Part shown: in pieces, positions 8,611 through 16,297 of the stretch
How the letters are laid out: each line of letters opens with the position of its first letter
How positions within the stretch are numbered: position 1 is the first letter of the stretch
From: Streptosporangium lutulentum
GTDB taxonomy: Bacteria; Actinomycetota; Actinomycetes; Streptosporangiales; Streptosporangiaceae
Reading direction: 5' to 3'
DNA: 64,000 nucleotides
Assembly (NCBI RefSeq): GCF_030811455.1
Contig: NZ_JAUSQU010000001.1
Span: 7,626,001 to 7,690,000 of the forward strand
Made by a program: the position numbers and the translations under genes
The notes under the pieces: model-generated
Seen by the model: only the letters and a program-made list of their open reading frames with translations
Told to the model about the DNA's origin: nothing
Databases searched by the model: none

Positions 8611-8658
8611 CTGTCATCGGTCCGTAAGCACTCCACCGTCCTGTCACCGGCCCGTAAG
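8611..8658. promoter_or_regulatory. Direct repeats, candidate OmpR-type operator
   Basis: Two 18-bp copies, CTGTCATCGGTCCGTAAG at 8611 and CTGTCACCGGCCCGTAAG at 8641, differ at two positions and are spaced exactly 30 bp start to start, about three helical turns. OmpR/PhoB-type regulators bind direct repeats. The element lies between the response-regulator gene and the divergent small membrane-protein operon. Confidence 0.45.
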
Positions 8659-8716
8659 ACCCGATCGTTATGGTTCCGACTCTCGCCGTTTCGATCGAGG
8701 ACGTACCGTTGGCCTC

Positions 8717-8911
8717 ATGAGTCGTACCGTGATGGCAGTTCTGGGCGTCGTCCTCGCGCTCTACGTGGTTTTCGGGCTCCTGCTGCCGGCGCTCTTCGGG
8801 CTTCTCAAGTTCGTGTTCGTACTGGCGCTGGTGGCCGTCGTGGCCGTCGCCGCGGTCACCGTGGTCGGCAAGTTCGGCAAGTTCGGCAAGTTCGGCAAGT
8901 CCGGCAAGTGA
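8717..8911 (+). CDS. Small membrane protein with C-terminal GKFGKFGKFGKSGK tail
   Basis: A 64-residue protein. Residues about 4-50 form two closely spaced hydrophobic segments (VMAVLGVVLALYVVFGLLL and FVFVLALVAVVAVAAVTVV). The tail is four tandem copies of a GK[FS]G unit encoded by a 9-bp repeat. No family is recognised. Its stop overlaps the GTG of the DUF6412 gene, and the YidC-type gene follows, so it is probably part of that operon. It is divergent from the two-component operon and may be controlled by it. Confidence 0.7.
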   Translation: MSRTVMAVLGVVLALYVVFGLLLPALFGLLKFVFVLALVAVVAVAAVTVVGKFGKFGKFGKSGK

Positions 8912-9174
8912 ACCTGCTCCTCGCCCTCCAGACGCTTTCCGTCTGGCTGCTCGGCGACGGCGGGTTCATGACGGCGACCGCCGTGGTCGGGCTGGGCGTG
9001 CTCCTGCTCGCCTGGGCACTGCGTTCGCTGCCTGTCACCTCGGAGGCGGAGCGGCGCTCGCCGCTGTCCCGGCGCGACCGGGCCAGGCGGACCATGTTCG
9101 TACGGCAGCGCGACCCCGACGCGGCCGGGAGGTCCCGGCCCAGAGCACCCTCGGCGGGCCCGGCGCCCGCGTAG
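8908..9174 (+). CDS. DUF6412-like small membrane protein
   Basis: An 88-residue protein starting at a GTG that overlaps the previous stop (GTGA). Two hydrophobic segments (about 2-14 and 21-40) precede a basic C-terminal region ending RARRTMFVRQRDPDAAGRSR and an Ala/Pro tail. Small proteins with this RxRDPDAxGRxRPRAPS ending sit directly upstream of a YidC/Oxa1 gene in many actinomycetes (DUF6412), which matches the layout here. The basic tail may lie on the cytosolic face. No biochemical role is established. Confidence 0.75.
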   Translation: MNLLLALQTLSVWLLGDGGFMTATAVVGLGVLLLAWALRSLPVTSEAERRSPLSRRDRARRTMFVRQRDPDAAGRSRPRAPSAGPAPA

Positions 9175-9243
9175 ACGACCAGACCCGTCCGGATCCGCGG
9201 GCGCCTTCTGTGCTGATTCCATTCCAGTCCAGAAGGGCCCCCC

Positions 9244-9939
9244 ATGTTCGACTCCGTCATCGAGTTCACCGCCGATCTCATCAACGCGCTCGCCCAGCCC
9301 CTGAACTCCACCGCGCTGGCGATCGTCGTGTTCACCCTCGGCGTCCGGCTCCTGCTGTTGCCGTTCGGCGTCATGCAGGCCAGGGGCGAGCGGGCGAGGC
9401 TACGGCTCGCGCCCGAGGTTCGGAAGCTGAGGAAACGGCACGGCCGCGACCCCGAGCGCCTCCGGCGGGAGCTGTCCGCCCTCTACGCCAGGGAGAAGAC
9501 CTCGCCGCTGGCCGGTTGCCTGCCGGGGGTCGCCCAGATGCCGTTCTTCATGGTGATGTACCAGGTCTTCATCTCCTCGACGATCGCCGGGAACGCCAAC
9601 GTGCTCCTCACCCACGGGCTGTTCGGGGTGCCGCTGGGGCAGCAGTTCGCGAGCACGGTGGCCGGGTTCGGATTGCTCAGCGGACCGACGCTGGTCTTCG
9701 CCGGGCTCTTCCTGCTGCTGCTCGCTGTGGCATTTATCACATCACGCCGGATGCGGCGGACGATGAGCGACGAGGTGCAGCCGGAGGTCCTGCGCAGGAT
9801 CATGCCGCTGCTGCCGTTCGGGACGCTGCTGGCCGCGGCCGTGCTTCCGCTCGCGGCGGGCGTCTACCTGCTCGTCACCACCGCGTGGGCGGCCGGTGAG
9901 CGGGCCGTTCTGCACCGTCCCGCACTCGCCGCGCACTGA
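9244..9939 (+). CDS. YidC/Oxa1-family membrane protein insertase (second, short-type)
   Basis: A 231-residue polytopic protein: FDSVIEFTADLINALAQPLNSTALAIVVFTLGVRLLLLP, then a cytosolic basic helical hairpin (RLRLAPEVRKLRKRHGRDPERLRRELSALYAREKTSPLAGCLPG), then QMPFFMVMYQVFISS and three more helices. This order is characteristic of YidC/Oxa1 insertases, with the groove arginine probably the Arg in VRLLLLP. The short, tail-less form and its company of small proteins suggest an accessory insertase rather than the one beside rpmH/rnpA. Upstream lies the RBS-like AGAAGGGCCCCC. Confidence 0.88.
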   Translation: MFDSVIEFTADLINALAQPLNSTALAIVVFTLGVRLLLLPFGVMQARGERARLRLAPEVRKLRKRHGRDPERLRRELSALYAREKTSPLAGCLPGVAQMPFFMVMYQVFISSTIAGNANVLLTHGLFGVPLGQQFASTVAGFGLLSGPTLVFAGLFLLLLAVAFITSRRMRRTMSDEVQPEVLRRIMPLLPFGTLLAAAVLPLAAGVYLLVTTAWAAGERAVLHRPALAAH

Positions 9940-10054
9940 AACCGTACCGAGCCGTACTGAGCCGTACCGTCTCGCCCGCACGGGCCGCTCCGCCGTCCGG
10001 CCTCGCCGGGTGTCCTGGTTCCGTCCGGTCTCGCCGGGGACCGGTCCGCGATGC

Positions 10055-10089
10055 CCTGTCTCGTCTCACGAGTCGTGAGACGAGACAGG
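10055..10089. terminator. Perfect 17-bp-stem bidirectional terminator hairpin
   Basis: A 35-bp perfect inverted repeat (arms CCTGTCTCGTCTCACGA and its complement around a single G at 10072) sits between the convergent YidC-type and HATPase genes. There is no T-tract on either side, so it would act as a U-tract-free (I-shaped) terminator or transcript-end stabiliser. Confidence 0.7.
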
Positions 10090-10091
10090 AC

Positions 10092-10556
10092 CTAACCGCA
10101 CTCCCGCAGGGCGGGCTCGGCGACGGAAACCTTGCCGTTGCCCGCCTGGCCGTTACTGACCGTGCTGACGGCGGTGACCACCGCCCACACCGTGGTGGTC
10201 TCGCCCTCGTGCCTGACCCCCCACCTGGAGGCCACATACTCGACGATGCCGAGGCCCCGCCCTCCCAACGAGGAGAGGGTGGGGCGGCCTGCCCGAGGTT
10301 CGGTGGCGGCGCCACCGTCACTCACCGCAACCTCGACGTGTTCCTCGGCCCAGCGCCACGCCACTCTGATCTGCCCCGAGGGCAGCGGGTGCGCGTGACG
10401 AAGCGCGTTACTCAACAGTTCGCTGACCACGAGCACCGCGTCGTCTATCGCGGTTTCGTAAACGCCCCATTCCTGCAGGTCAGAGGAGAGGCGTTGACGT
10501 GCGACAGCGACGCTGGACGGTGCATACGGCAACAACACGACGCTCGACGCACTCAC
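10092..10556 (-). CDS. RsbW-like HATPase (anti-sigma/regulatory kinase-like) protein
   Basis: A 154-residue single HATPase_c domain protein: N box VVSELLSNALRHAHP (about 42-56), G1 box VAVSDGGAA, G2 region SSLGGRGLGIVEYVA, and WGVRHEGETTTVWA. Actinomycetes encode many such proteins; they phosphorylate STAS partners or bind sigma factors. GGAGG directly abuts the assigned GTG start, which is too close for normal initiation, so the true start may be another codon a little inside. A GGTTT-N15-GGGG element lies upstream, the same as at the STAS gene at 6002, hinting at a shared sigma factor. Confidence 0.85.
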   Translation of the reverse strand: MSASSVVLLPYAPSSVAVARQRLSSDLQEWGVYETAIDDAVLVVSELLSNALRHAHPLPSGQIRVAWRWAEEHVEVAVSDGGAATEPRAGRPTLSSLGGRGLGIVEYVASRWGVRHEGETTTVWAVVTAVSTVSNGQAGNGKVSVAEPALRECG

Positions 10557-10606
10557 CTCCCCGTATCCCTGTTCCCCCTAAGGAACACACCCCTGTACGA
10601 CCGAAA

Positions 10607-10632
10607 TGCCCCGTTAGATGGTCTTAGAAACC
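10607..10632 (-). promoter_or_regulatory. Possible stress-sigma promoter (GGTTT-N15-GGGG)
   Basis: On the minus strand GGTTT is followed after 15 bases by GGGGCA, about 50 bp before the HATPase start. It has the same layout as the element upstream of the STAS gene. Confidence 0.35.
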
Positions 10633-10712
10633 GGGTGCCGGTTACAGCTTGTGCACATTCGACAATAGATCAGCTCATCCGTTACCGACTCGTTACCGCA
10701 TCGGCGTGTCGG

Positions 10713-12647
10713 TTAGGTAAGGGGGTCGGGCGTGTCGGCAATACGCAGGGACAGCCGCATCCGGGTGCCGCCGGTGGGACGCGGATGGGCCGACACCTCG
10801 CCGCCCTGCGCGCGTGCCAGGCTGCGCACGATGTAGAGGCCGAGGCCGACCCCGCCGAATCGGCGGCGATCACCGCTGTCCCCCTGGACGAAACGATCGA
10901 AGACATGCTCCCGGCTGGCATGGGCGATCCCGACGCCGTCGTCGTCGACGACGAGCACCACCTGGTCACCGTCCACCCAGGCCTCGACCCTGATCAGGCC
11001 ACCGTCCGGTGAATATTTGAACGCGTTTTCCAAGAGCTGGCCGAGCAGGATGTCGGTGGCGAACGCGTCACCGGAGACCAGAGGCAGGTCGTCGGGGATG
11101 TTCACCTCGATCCGGTGCAGGTCGGGCAGGACCGGCAGGCCCAGCGTGGCGGCCCGTACCAGCTCTCCGAGGTCGAAGCCCTCGATCTTCAGGGTGAGCT
11201 CGCCGGCTCCGGCCCGGGAGCCCAGCAGCAGGTGGTCCATGAGCCGGCTGAGGGAATGCGCCCGCTCGGCGATGGTGTGCACGGCGCCGCGCCGCTCGGC
11301 GTCGGTCATGCTGTCCCAGCGCGCGTCGAGCGTGCTGGCGAAGCCCCGGACCACGGTGATCGGGGTGCGCAGCTCGTGACTGGTGGTGGCCAGGAAGAGA
11401 TCCTTGGCCTCCTCCAGCTCCTTGCTCCGGGTGATGTCGCGGAAGTCGATCACGACCTCGCCGGTCTCCACGATCTCCGCGCTGAGCACGTCCAGCCAGG
11501 TGCCCGAGGGAAGCTGGATGGTGAGCTTGTCGCCCGGCTCCGGCAGCCGGAACGGCGGCGGCCCGCCGATCACCTCGTCCGCGTGGAACCCGGTCAGCTC
11601 GGTGGCCGCGGGGTTCCACTGGGTGACCCTGCCCAGCTCGTCGAGGACCGCGATGCCGTCGGCGCTGGCGTCGAACACCGCTCTCTCGTGGGCACGTTGC
11701 CGTACGGCCTCCTGGTAGGCCATGGCGTTGCCGACGGCGATCCCGGCATGCCCGGCGAGCAGTTCCAGCAGCTCCAGCTCCAGATGGCCGACCTTGCGCT
11801 TGGCGAACAACGCGTACAGCGCGCCGTACGGTCTGCCGCCCATCGCGGCGAGGCCGAGCACGATGGTGTGCAGGCCGGGCACCTGCGACCAGATCAGCTC
11901 GTCCAGCCGGGCCTGGTCGCCGGTCTCCAGCAGCACGGTCCGGCCGCCGCGCAACAGCTTGCCGACCAGGCTGGTACGGAGGTCGGCGGTGGAGCCGCGC
12001 AGCGAGTCGGGGAGTTTGTGGCGGGCCACGAGGCGGAGCCGGTCACCCTCGATGCGCACGAACCCGCCCGCGTCGGCTCCGGTCAGGTCGGTGAGGCTGG
12101 CCGCGATCCGGTCGAGCACGGCGGGCAGCTCCCGCTCGGCGTTGATGTCGGCGACCACGTCGGCCAGCCTCCGGACGAGCTGCGCCCGGCGGGAGGTCCG
12201 GTCGTCGGCGGTCTCGTCGTCCTGGGCCAGGTGATAGACGCTGACGTAGCCGAGCAGGTCGCCGCTCTCCGAGCGCAGCGTGCCGGTGTCCACCCGCACG
12301 TCGAACAGGCTGCCGTCGCGGTGGAAGCGCTTGGTCCGCAACGACACCTGACCACCGGTGCGGACCCGTTCGAGAACCGCGTTGTGCTCGGCCACCAGTT
12401 CTTCGGGGACGACCGGCGCGCGGCGGCCGAGCACCTCCTCGGCGGACCAGCCGAACAGGCGTTCCGCGGCCGGATTCCATGTGAGAACGGTCTCGTCCCG
12501 GTCAAGGGCGACGATCGCGTTGGGCGCACCGGCGACGATCGCATGAGAAGCACCGGCGACGGCCACATGGCCGATGCCATCGTCACTGTCGGCCCTGTAG
12601 TACCCCACGTATCCATAGTGCCGTCTCAACCGGTCTGATCTTGGCAC
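10713..12647 (-). CDS. PAS-GAF-PAS sensor histidine kinase, apparently cytosolic
   Basis: A 644-residue kinase without clear membrane helices. It has a PAS domain at about 38-150 (IVALDRDETVLTWNPAAERLFGW) with a PAC-like segment, a GAF domain at about 165-320 (LPAVLDRIAASLTDLTGADAGGFVRI), and a second PAS at about 325-430 (VFDASADGIAVLDELGRVTQWNPAA). The HisKA helix has His424 in TTSHELRTPITV, and the HATPase has LLENAFKYSPDGG, DDDGVGI and GVGLGLYIVRSLARAQGG. The likely inputs are redox, light or ligand binding in PAS/GAF. No response regulator adjoins it. The GTG at 12647 has no obvious Shine-Dalgarno, so the N-terminus is uncertain. Confidence 0.9.
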   Translation of the reverse strand: MPRSDRLRRHYGYVGYYRADSDDGIGHVAVAGASHAIVAGAPNAIVALDRDETVLTWNPAAERLFGWSAEEVLGRRAPVVPEELVAEHNAVLERVRTGGQVSLRTKRFHRDGSLFDVRVDTGTLRSESGDLLGYVSVYHLAQDDETADDRTSRRAQLVRRLADVVADINAERELPAVLDRIAASLTDLTGADAGGFVRIEGDRLRLVARHKLPDSLRGSTADLRTSLVGKLLRGGRTVLLETGDQARLDELIWSQVPGLHTIVLGLAAMGGRPYGALYALFAKRKVGHLELELLELLAGHAGIAVGNAMAYQEAVRQRAHERAVFDASADGIAVLDELGRVTQWNPAATELTGFHADEVIGGPPPFRLPEPGDKLTIQLPSGTWLDVLSAEIVETGEVVIDFRDITRSKELEEAKDLFLATTSHELRTPITVVRGFASTLDARWDSMTDAERRGAVHTIAERAHSLSRLMDHLLLGSRAGAGELTLKIEGFDLGELVRAATLGLPVLPDLHRIEVNIPDDLPLVSGDAFATDILLGQLLENAFKYSPDGGLIRVEAWVDGDQVVLVVDDDGVGIAHASREHVFDRFVQGDSGDRRRFGGVGLGLYIVRSLARAQGGEVSAHPRPTGGTRMRLSLRIADTPDPLT

Positions 12648-12734
12648 TTTCGGCCCGCACGTGTCGCCACTCGCCGGGGCGATCCGTCCGATACGCTGCG
12701 GTCACCACACACCTGGATACGAAAGGGTGGGGCC

Positions 12735-13319
12735 ATGTCATCCGGCGACATCGATGCATTGCTACGGGTGACCTCGCCCAACTACATCGGGACGAGCCAT
12801 CCGGACATCGCGTTCGGCACTCTCGACGGCCCGGTGGGACGCCTCACCCTCGCCGTGACGAACCGGGGCGTGGTGGCCTGCAGCTACGAGGACGAGAACA
12901 TCGTCTTCGAGCGGGTCAGCAGGGAGGTCGGCACGTTCATCGGGCCCGACGCGCGCCGGCTCGACCCGGTCCGCCGGGAGCTGGACGCCTACTTCTCCGG
13001 CCGGCTGCGCGCCTTCACCACGACGATCGACCTGCGGCTGGCCACGCAGTTCGCCAGGACCGTGCTGCAGATGATGCTCGCGGTGTCGTACGGCACGGTG
13101 ACCACCTACCGCGAGATCGCCGAGCGAATCGGCAGGCCACGGGCGCTGCGCGCGGTCGGCAACGCCCTGGGGAGCAATCCGGTGTGCGTGATCGTGCCCT
13201 GCCACCGGGTGGTCGAGAGCGAGGTCGTCCTCGGCGGCTACGCGGGAGGCCCGGCCGTCAAGGAGCGACTGCTGCGCATCGAGGCGAACGGCGTGAACCG
13301 CTCACCAGGCGGCTCGTAA
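12735..13319 (+). CDS. ogt: Methylated-DNA-protein cysteine methyltransferase (Ogt/AGT)
   Basis: A 194-residue DNA repair protein. It transfers the alkyl group from O6-alkylguanine to its own cysteine and is thereby inactivated. The active-site motif PCHRVV is present with acceptor Cys156, preceded by the helix-turn-helix region VSYGTVTTYREIAERIGRPRALRAVGNALGSNPV (arginine finger and helix). GGYAGG follows. The N-terminal domain is longer than in minimal forms and divergent. The start is the ATG after GAAAGGGTGGGGCC. It stands alone, divergent from the PAS-GAF kinase. Confidence 0.95.
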   Translation: MSSGDIDALLRVTSPNYIGTSHPDIAFGTLDGPVGRLTLAVTNRGVVACSYEDENIVFERVSREVGTFIGPDARRLDPVRRELDAYFSGRLRAFTTTIDLRLATQFARTVLQMMLAVSYGTVTTYREIAERIGRPRALRAVGNALGSNPVCVIVPCHRVVESEVVLGGYAGGPAVKERLLRIEANGVNRSPGGS

Positions 13320-13362
13320 ACCTCGCCCGTTCAAGCCCGCGGACCTCGCCTGTCCTCGCTCC

Positions 13363-13408
13363 TACAGGCCCGCGGACCCCGCTCGTACAGGCCCGCGGAC
13401 CCCGCTCG
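13363..13408. repeat. Two exact 23-bp tandem copies between convergent genes
   Basis: A 23-bp unit starting TACAGGCCCGCGGACC occurs at 13363 and 13386, with a degenerate related stretch before it (13330-13362). It fills the gap between ogt and the transporter gene; its function is unknown. Confidence 0.7.
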
Positions 13409-13409
13409 T

Positions 13410-14753
13410 TCACCGGCGGCGGAGCGCACCCAGGCCGAGTGTGACCAGGCCCGCGACGAGGAACGCGCCGATCGACGCGCTCATCCACGGCTGCGGGGTG
13501 AACCCGACGGCCCCCCTGACGCCGTCCCAGATCTCCGCCCACCACGACACGGCCGAGGGCGCGGCGAGCATCCACCAGGTGACGAAGCCGAGCACCCACG
13601 GGATCACCATGAGCCAGCGGGAGGGGGCGTTCTCGGAGGTGTCCCAGTTCCTCCCGCGGCCGAGCAGGAAGTAGTCGACCGCCAGCACGCCGAGCATCGG
13701 CACGAACACCGCACCGATGATGCTGAGGAACGCGCTGTAGGAGTTGACGTCGATGACAAGGGCCATGGCCGTGGTCAGCACGCCGATGGCCACGGAGAAG
13801 ATCCGGCGGTCCACCCTCGGCATCAGGTTCTGCAGCGACATCGCCGTGGAGTAGACGTTCGCGAACGACTGGTCGGTTTCGCGCAGCACGAGGACGCCGA
13901 AGAACAGCGCACCGAGCGGGGCCGCCACGAACGGGGCGAACACGGCGGTCGGCTGCTCCAGCACCGCGCTGTGACCGGCGAGCGCCACCGCGTAGATGCC
14001 GACGGCCAGGCAGGCCACCTGGGCGATGGTGTAGCCGCCGACGACGCCGGTGAAGGCCGCGCGGCTGGAGCGCGAGTGCCTGGCGTAGTCCGCCGCGACC
14101 GGCACCCACGAGACGGACAGGGCGACCACGAAGTCCACGGCCGGCGCGAAGGCGTCCCAGGAGCCGCCGGTCTGGACGGGGGTGTCACGGAAGAAGACCA
14201 CCGCGAACCAGGCCATCGAAACGATCACGCCGATCGTGACGAACCGCCGGATCAGCCGGATGGCTCCCAGAGGGTAGATGGTCAGCGCCGTCGTCAGGAC
14301 CCCCGCCACGATCGCCCAGACCGTATAGGGGACCGACTGCCCGAAGATCGCCTGCGCGCCCATCGCGATGACCCACAGCTCGAACGCGCCCCAGCCGATC
14401 ATCTGGATGATGTTCAGCACGGTCGGGACGTAGGAGAGCTTCGCGCCGAACAGCCCGCGCAGCAGCACCATCGCGGGCTGGCCGGTCTGCACTCCCGGAA
14501 TCGCCGCGAGACCGACCATCGCGGTGCCGATCAGGCTGCCGACGAGGGCCGCGGTCAGGGCCGCGTTGAAGGTGAGCGGGTTCTCGTCGAGCAGCGGGTT
14601 GATCAGGAAGAGCGCGAAGGAGAAGCCGAGCAGGCTGACACCCAGGTTGGCCCAGAACGCGCCCTGGTCGAGCGCGCCAAGGGTCTTGGGGGGTGCCTCG
14701 TCGAGGGTGAGGGGTGCCTCGGTAGCGCTGGAATCAGTGATGGCGGGCGTCAT
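13410..14753 (-). CDS. cytX: NCS1-family permease, probable hydroxymethylpyrimidine/thiamine-precursor transporter (CytX-like)
   Basis: A 447-residue protein with 12 predicted membrane segments of the cytosine/purine permease family. Recognisable segments are FWANLGVSLLGFSFALF, GLRGLFGAKLSYVPTVLNIIQMIGWGAFELWV-type helices 2-3, and SVSWVPVAADYARHSRS, the conserved substrate-site region. NCS1 members usually carry nucleobases, allantoin or hydantoins. A TPP riboswitch directly upstream and a tenA gene nearby instead indicate uptake of the thiamine pyrimidine precursor HMP. The ATG is 7 nt from a GGGAG that belongs to the riboswitch 3' end, so initiation is likely gated by thiamine diphosphate. 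Confidence 0.87.
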   Translation of the reverse strand: MTPAITDSSATEAPLTLDEAPPKTLGALDQGAFWANLGVSLLGFSFALFLINPLLDENPLTFNAALTAALVGSLIGTAMVGLAAIPGVQTGQPAMVLLRGLFGAKLSYVPTVLNIIQMIGWGAFELWVIAMGAQAIFGQSVPYTVWAIVAGVLTTALTIYPLGAIRLIRRFVTIGVIVSMAWFAVVFFRDTPVQTGGSWDAFAPAVDFVVALSVSWVPVAADYARHSRSSRAAFTGVVGGYTIAQVACLAVGIYAVALAGHSAVLEQPTAVFAPFVAAPLGALFFGVLVLRETDQSFANVYSTAMSLQNLMPRVDRRIFSVAIGVLTTAMALVIDVNSYSAFLSIIGAVFVPMLGVLAVDYFLLGRGRNWDTSENAPSRWLMVIPWVLGFVTWWMLAAPSAVSWWAEIWDGVRGAVGFTPQPWMSASIGAFLVAGLVTLGLGALRRR

Positions 14754-14756
14754 TAC

Positions 14757-14877
14757 ACGCTCCCTACGCCGGCATTACCCGGACAGGTTCATGCGGTCGG
14801 CGGCGCGTCGGAGGATTCGAGTGATCCCCTGCGTGGTCCGCCCTCTCAGCCCGGTTACGCCCGAGCTCCCGCGGTAG
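14757..14877 (-). promoter_or_regulatory. TPP (thiamine diphosphate) riboswitch
   Basis: Read on the minus strand, the element has CGCGGGAGC at its 5' side, the conserved GGCTGAGA box (14841-14848), then CATGAACCTG and the diagnostic AATGCCGGCGTAGGGA at the 3' side (about 14761-14776). These are the conserved blocks of the thiM/thiC-type aptamer in the right order. The final GGGAG is also the Shine-Dalgarno of the ATG at 14753, so ligand binding would hide it. A weak outer pairing of TACCGC with GCG-GTA closes the element. No terminator is visible, which supports translational control. Confidence 0.93.
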
Positions 14878-14889
14878 ACAATTCGCCTG

Positions 14890-14917
14890 ATTATGTCATT
14901 CATTCCTCTCTTGGCAA
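14890..14917 (-). promoter_or_regulatory. Sigma-A-type promoter for the TPP-controlled transcript
   Basis: On the minus strand TTGCCA (14912-14917) and CATAAT (14890-14895) are separated by 16 bp. The predicted start is a few bases upstream of the riboswitch aptamer, as expected for a leader that begins with the sensor. Confidence 0.55.
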
Positions 14918-15063
14918 GGACCGTATCCGGCCACGAGCCCTCGGCAAGGGCCACGTCAGGCTTCTGAGGAGAGGCCCGTCGGTTCGACGAGCGGACCCCG
15001 TCCCTCTCACCGCCGCCGGGCCGGGAACGGGTCTCCGCCGTCGCCGTCGCCGTCGCCGATCCG

Positions 15064-15387
15064 TCAGGCCACGAACGGCTCTCCGCCGTTCTCGCCGACC
15101 ATGGGACGACCGGCGAGATTCCAGGACTGCATGCCGCCGCCGACGTTGATCGCGTCCCAGCCGACGTGGTTCAGCCAGGCCGCGGCGTTCGCGGAACGGC
15201 CTCCGAGACGGCAGATCACGTAGACGGGCGCGTCCTTGGGCACCTCGTCGACCCGTGCCTGCAGCTCGCCCAGCGGGATGTGGACGGCGGTGGGCGCGTG
15301 GCCGGCGAGCCACTCGTCGGTCTCGCGTACGTCGAGCAGGAACGCCCCGTCCGGAACGGCCTGCACTTCGATCTCAGGAACACTCAT
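15064..15387 (-). CDS. Rhodanese-domain sulfurtransferase
   Basis: A 107-residue single rhodanese domain: AFLLDVRETDEWLAGHAPTAVHIPLGEL, then the active-site loop with Cys59 in YVICRLGGRS, and NVGGGMQSW. The cysteine carries persulfide sulfur. It lies between the CytX-like transporter and tenA on the same strand, so a sulfur-relay role near thiamine metabolism is possible but not shown; stand-alone rhodaneses are common. The ATG lies behind a weak GGG element. Confidence 0.92.
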   Translation of the reverse strand: MSVPEIEVQAVPDGAFLLDVRETDEWLAGHAPTAVHIPLGELQARVDEVPKDAPVYVICRLGGRSANAAAWLNHVGWDAINVGGGMQSWNLAGRPMVGENGGEPFVA

Positions 15388-15536
15388 GAACCCATTGTCC
15401 CAAGTCCTTCACCGAATGTGGCCCAAAGCCGCTCAGAGGCCCTGCATCGGCCCTGCGTCCCGCCCGCTCGCCGCCTTCGCCGGATCCTCCCGCCGCCGTC
15501 CCGGCGATCCCTGAGCGGCGCCGTCCGGGTGGAGGG

Positions 15537-16142
15537 TCAGGGCACGTCCCAGAAGGCGAGCTCGTGGGCCATTCCCTCGGTGAACAGCTCCCTGGCCCGG
15601 CCGGGGTCCGGGGCGGCCTCGTCGATCATCACGGCGATGCGCTCGGTCAGCTCGGCGAAACCCGGGTGGGCGTAGGTGTCGACCCAGGCGCGGTAGCGCG
15701 GCTCGGCCGGGGGGTTCTCCGCGAGGATGCGGCCGAGGGTGGAGTAGCCCCACATACACGGGTAGAGCGCGGCCAGGCCGTCCGCGTAGCGGGCCGCGGA
15801 ATCGAGCAGGAACGAGGTGTACGCCACGCAGGCGGGGCCTTTCCTCGCCCCCTCCAGGTCGGCGCCGAACTCGGCCGAGAGGGACCGGTGCAGGTTCAGC
15901 TCCTCGTGGAAGGTGGCGTGGGCCAGGTCCACCAGATCGCCCAGATGGCCGTCGGGAGCCTGCCACGCCAGCCGGGAGAACACGCGCACGTAGTCCAGGA
16001 GGAACAGGTAGTCCTGCTCCAGCCAGGACCGGAACACCCGATCGTCCAGGTCTCCCTTCGCGATCCCCGCCACCGTCGGGTGGGCGAGCTGCGCGTCGAC
16101 GAGGGGGCGGCCAATGGCGTGCAGTTCCGCAGAGATGCTCAT
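15537..16142 (-). CDS. tenA: TenA-family aminopyrimidine aminohydrolase (thiaminase II)
   Basis: A 201-residue all-helical protein typical of TenA in length. The N-terminal helix has HPTVAGIAKGDLDDRVFRSWLEQDYLFLLDYVRVF (active-site acids at about Asp44/Asp50), with ATFHEELNLH in the middle. Cys129 in ALYPCMWGYSTLG corresponds to the catalytic cysteine of TenA_C enzymes, which salvage aminopyrimidine from degraded thiamine; HELAFWDVP closes the protein with the conserved Glu. It is on the same strand as the HMP-type transporter. Together they form an uptake and salvage route for the pyrimidine half of thiamine. Confidence 0.92.
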   Translation of the reverse strand: MSISAELHAIGRPLVDAQLAHPTVAGIAKGDLDDRVFRSWLEQDYLFLLDYVRVFSRLAWQAPDGHLGDLVDLAHATFHEELNLHRSLSAEFGADLEGARKGPACVAYTSFLLDSAARYADGLAALYPCMWGYSTLGRILAENPPAEPRYRAWVDTYAHPGFAELTERIAVMIDEAAPDPGRARELFTEGMAHELAFWDVP

Positions 16143-16297
16143 AAATTGAGCATTGTCTCAAGCCAGGGCCGCGGCGCCGAAGCACCCGCACCGGATGGTG
16201 GCGGAGCGGTCCCCCGATCCTCACGGCGTCGGGACCGAGGGCGCCCCGGGCTTTCGCGCCCGGCCCTCACGTGGTGCTCACGACGTAGGGTCGAGCG

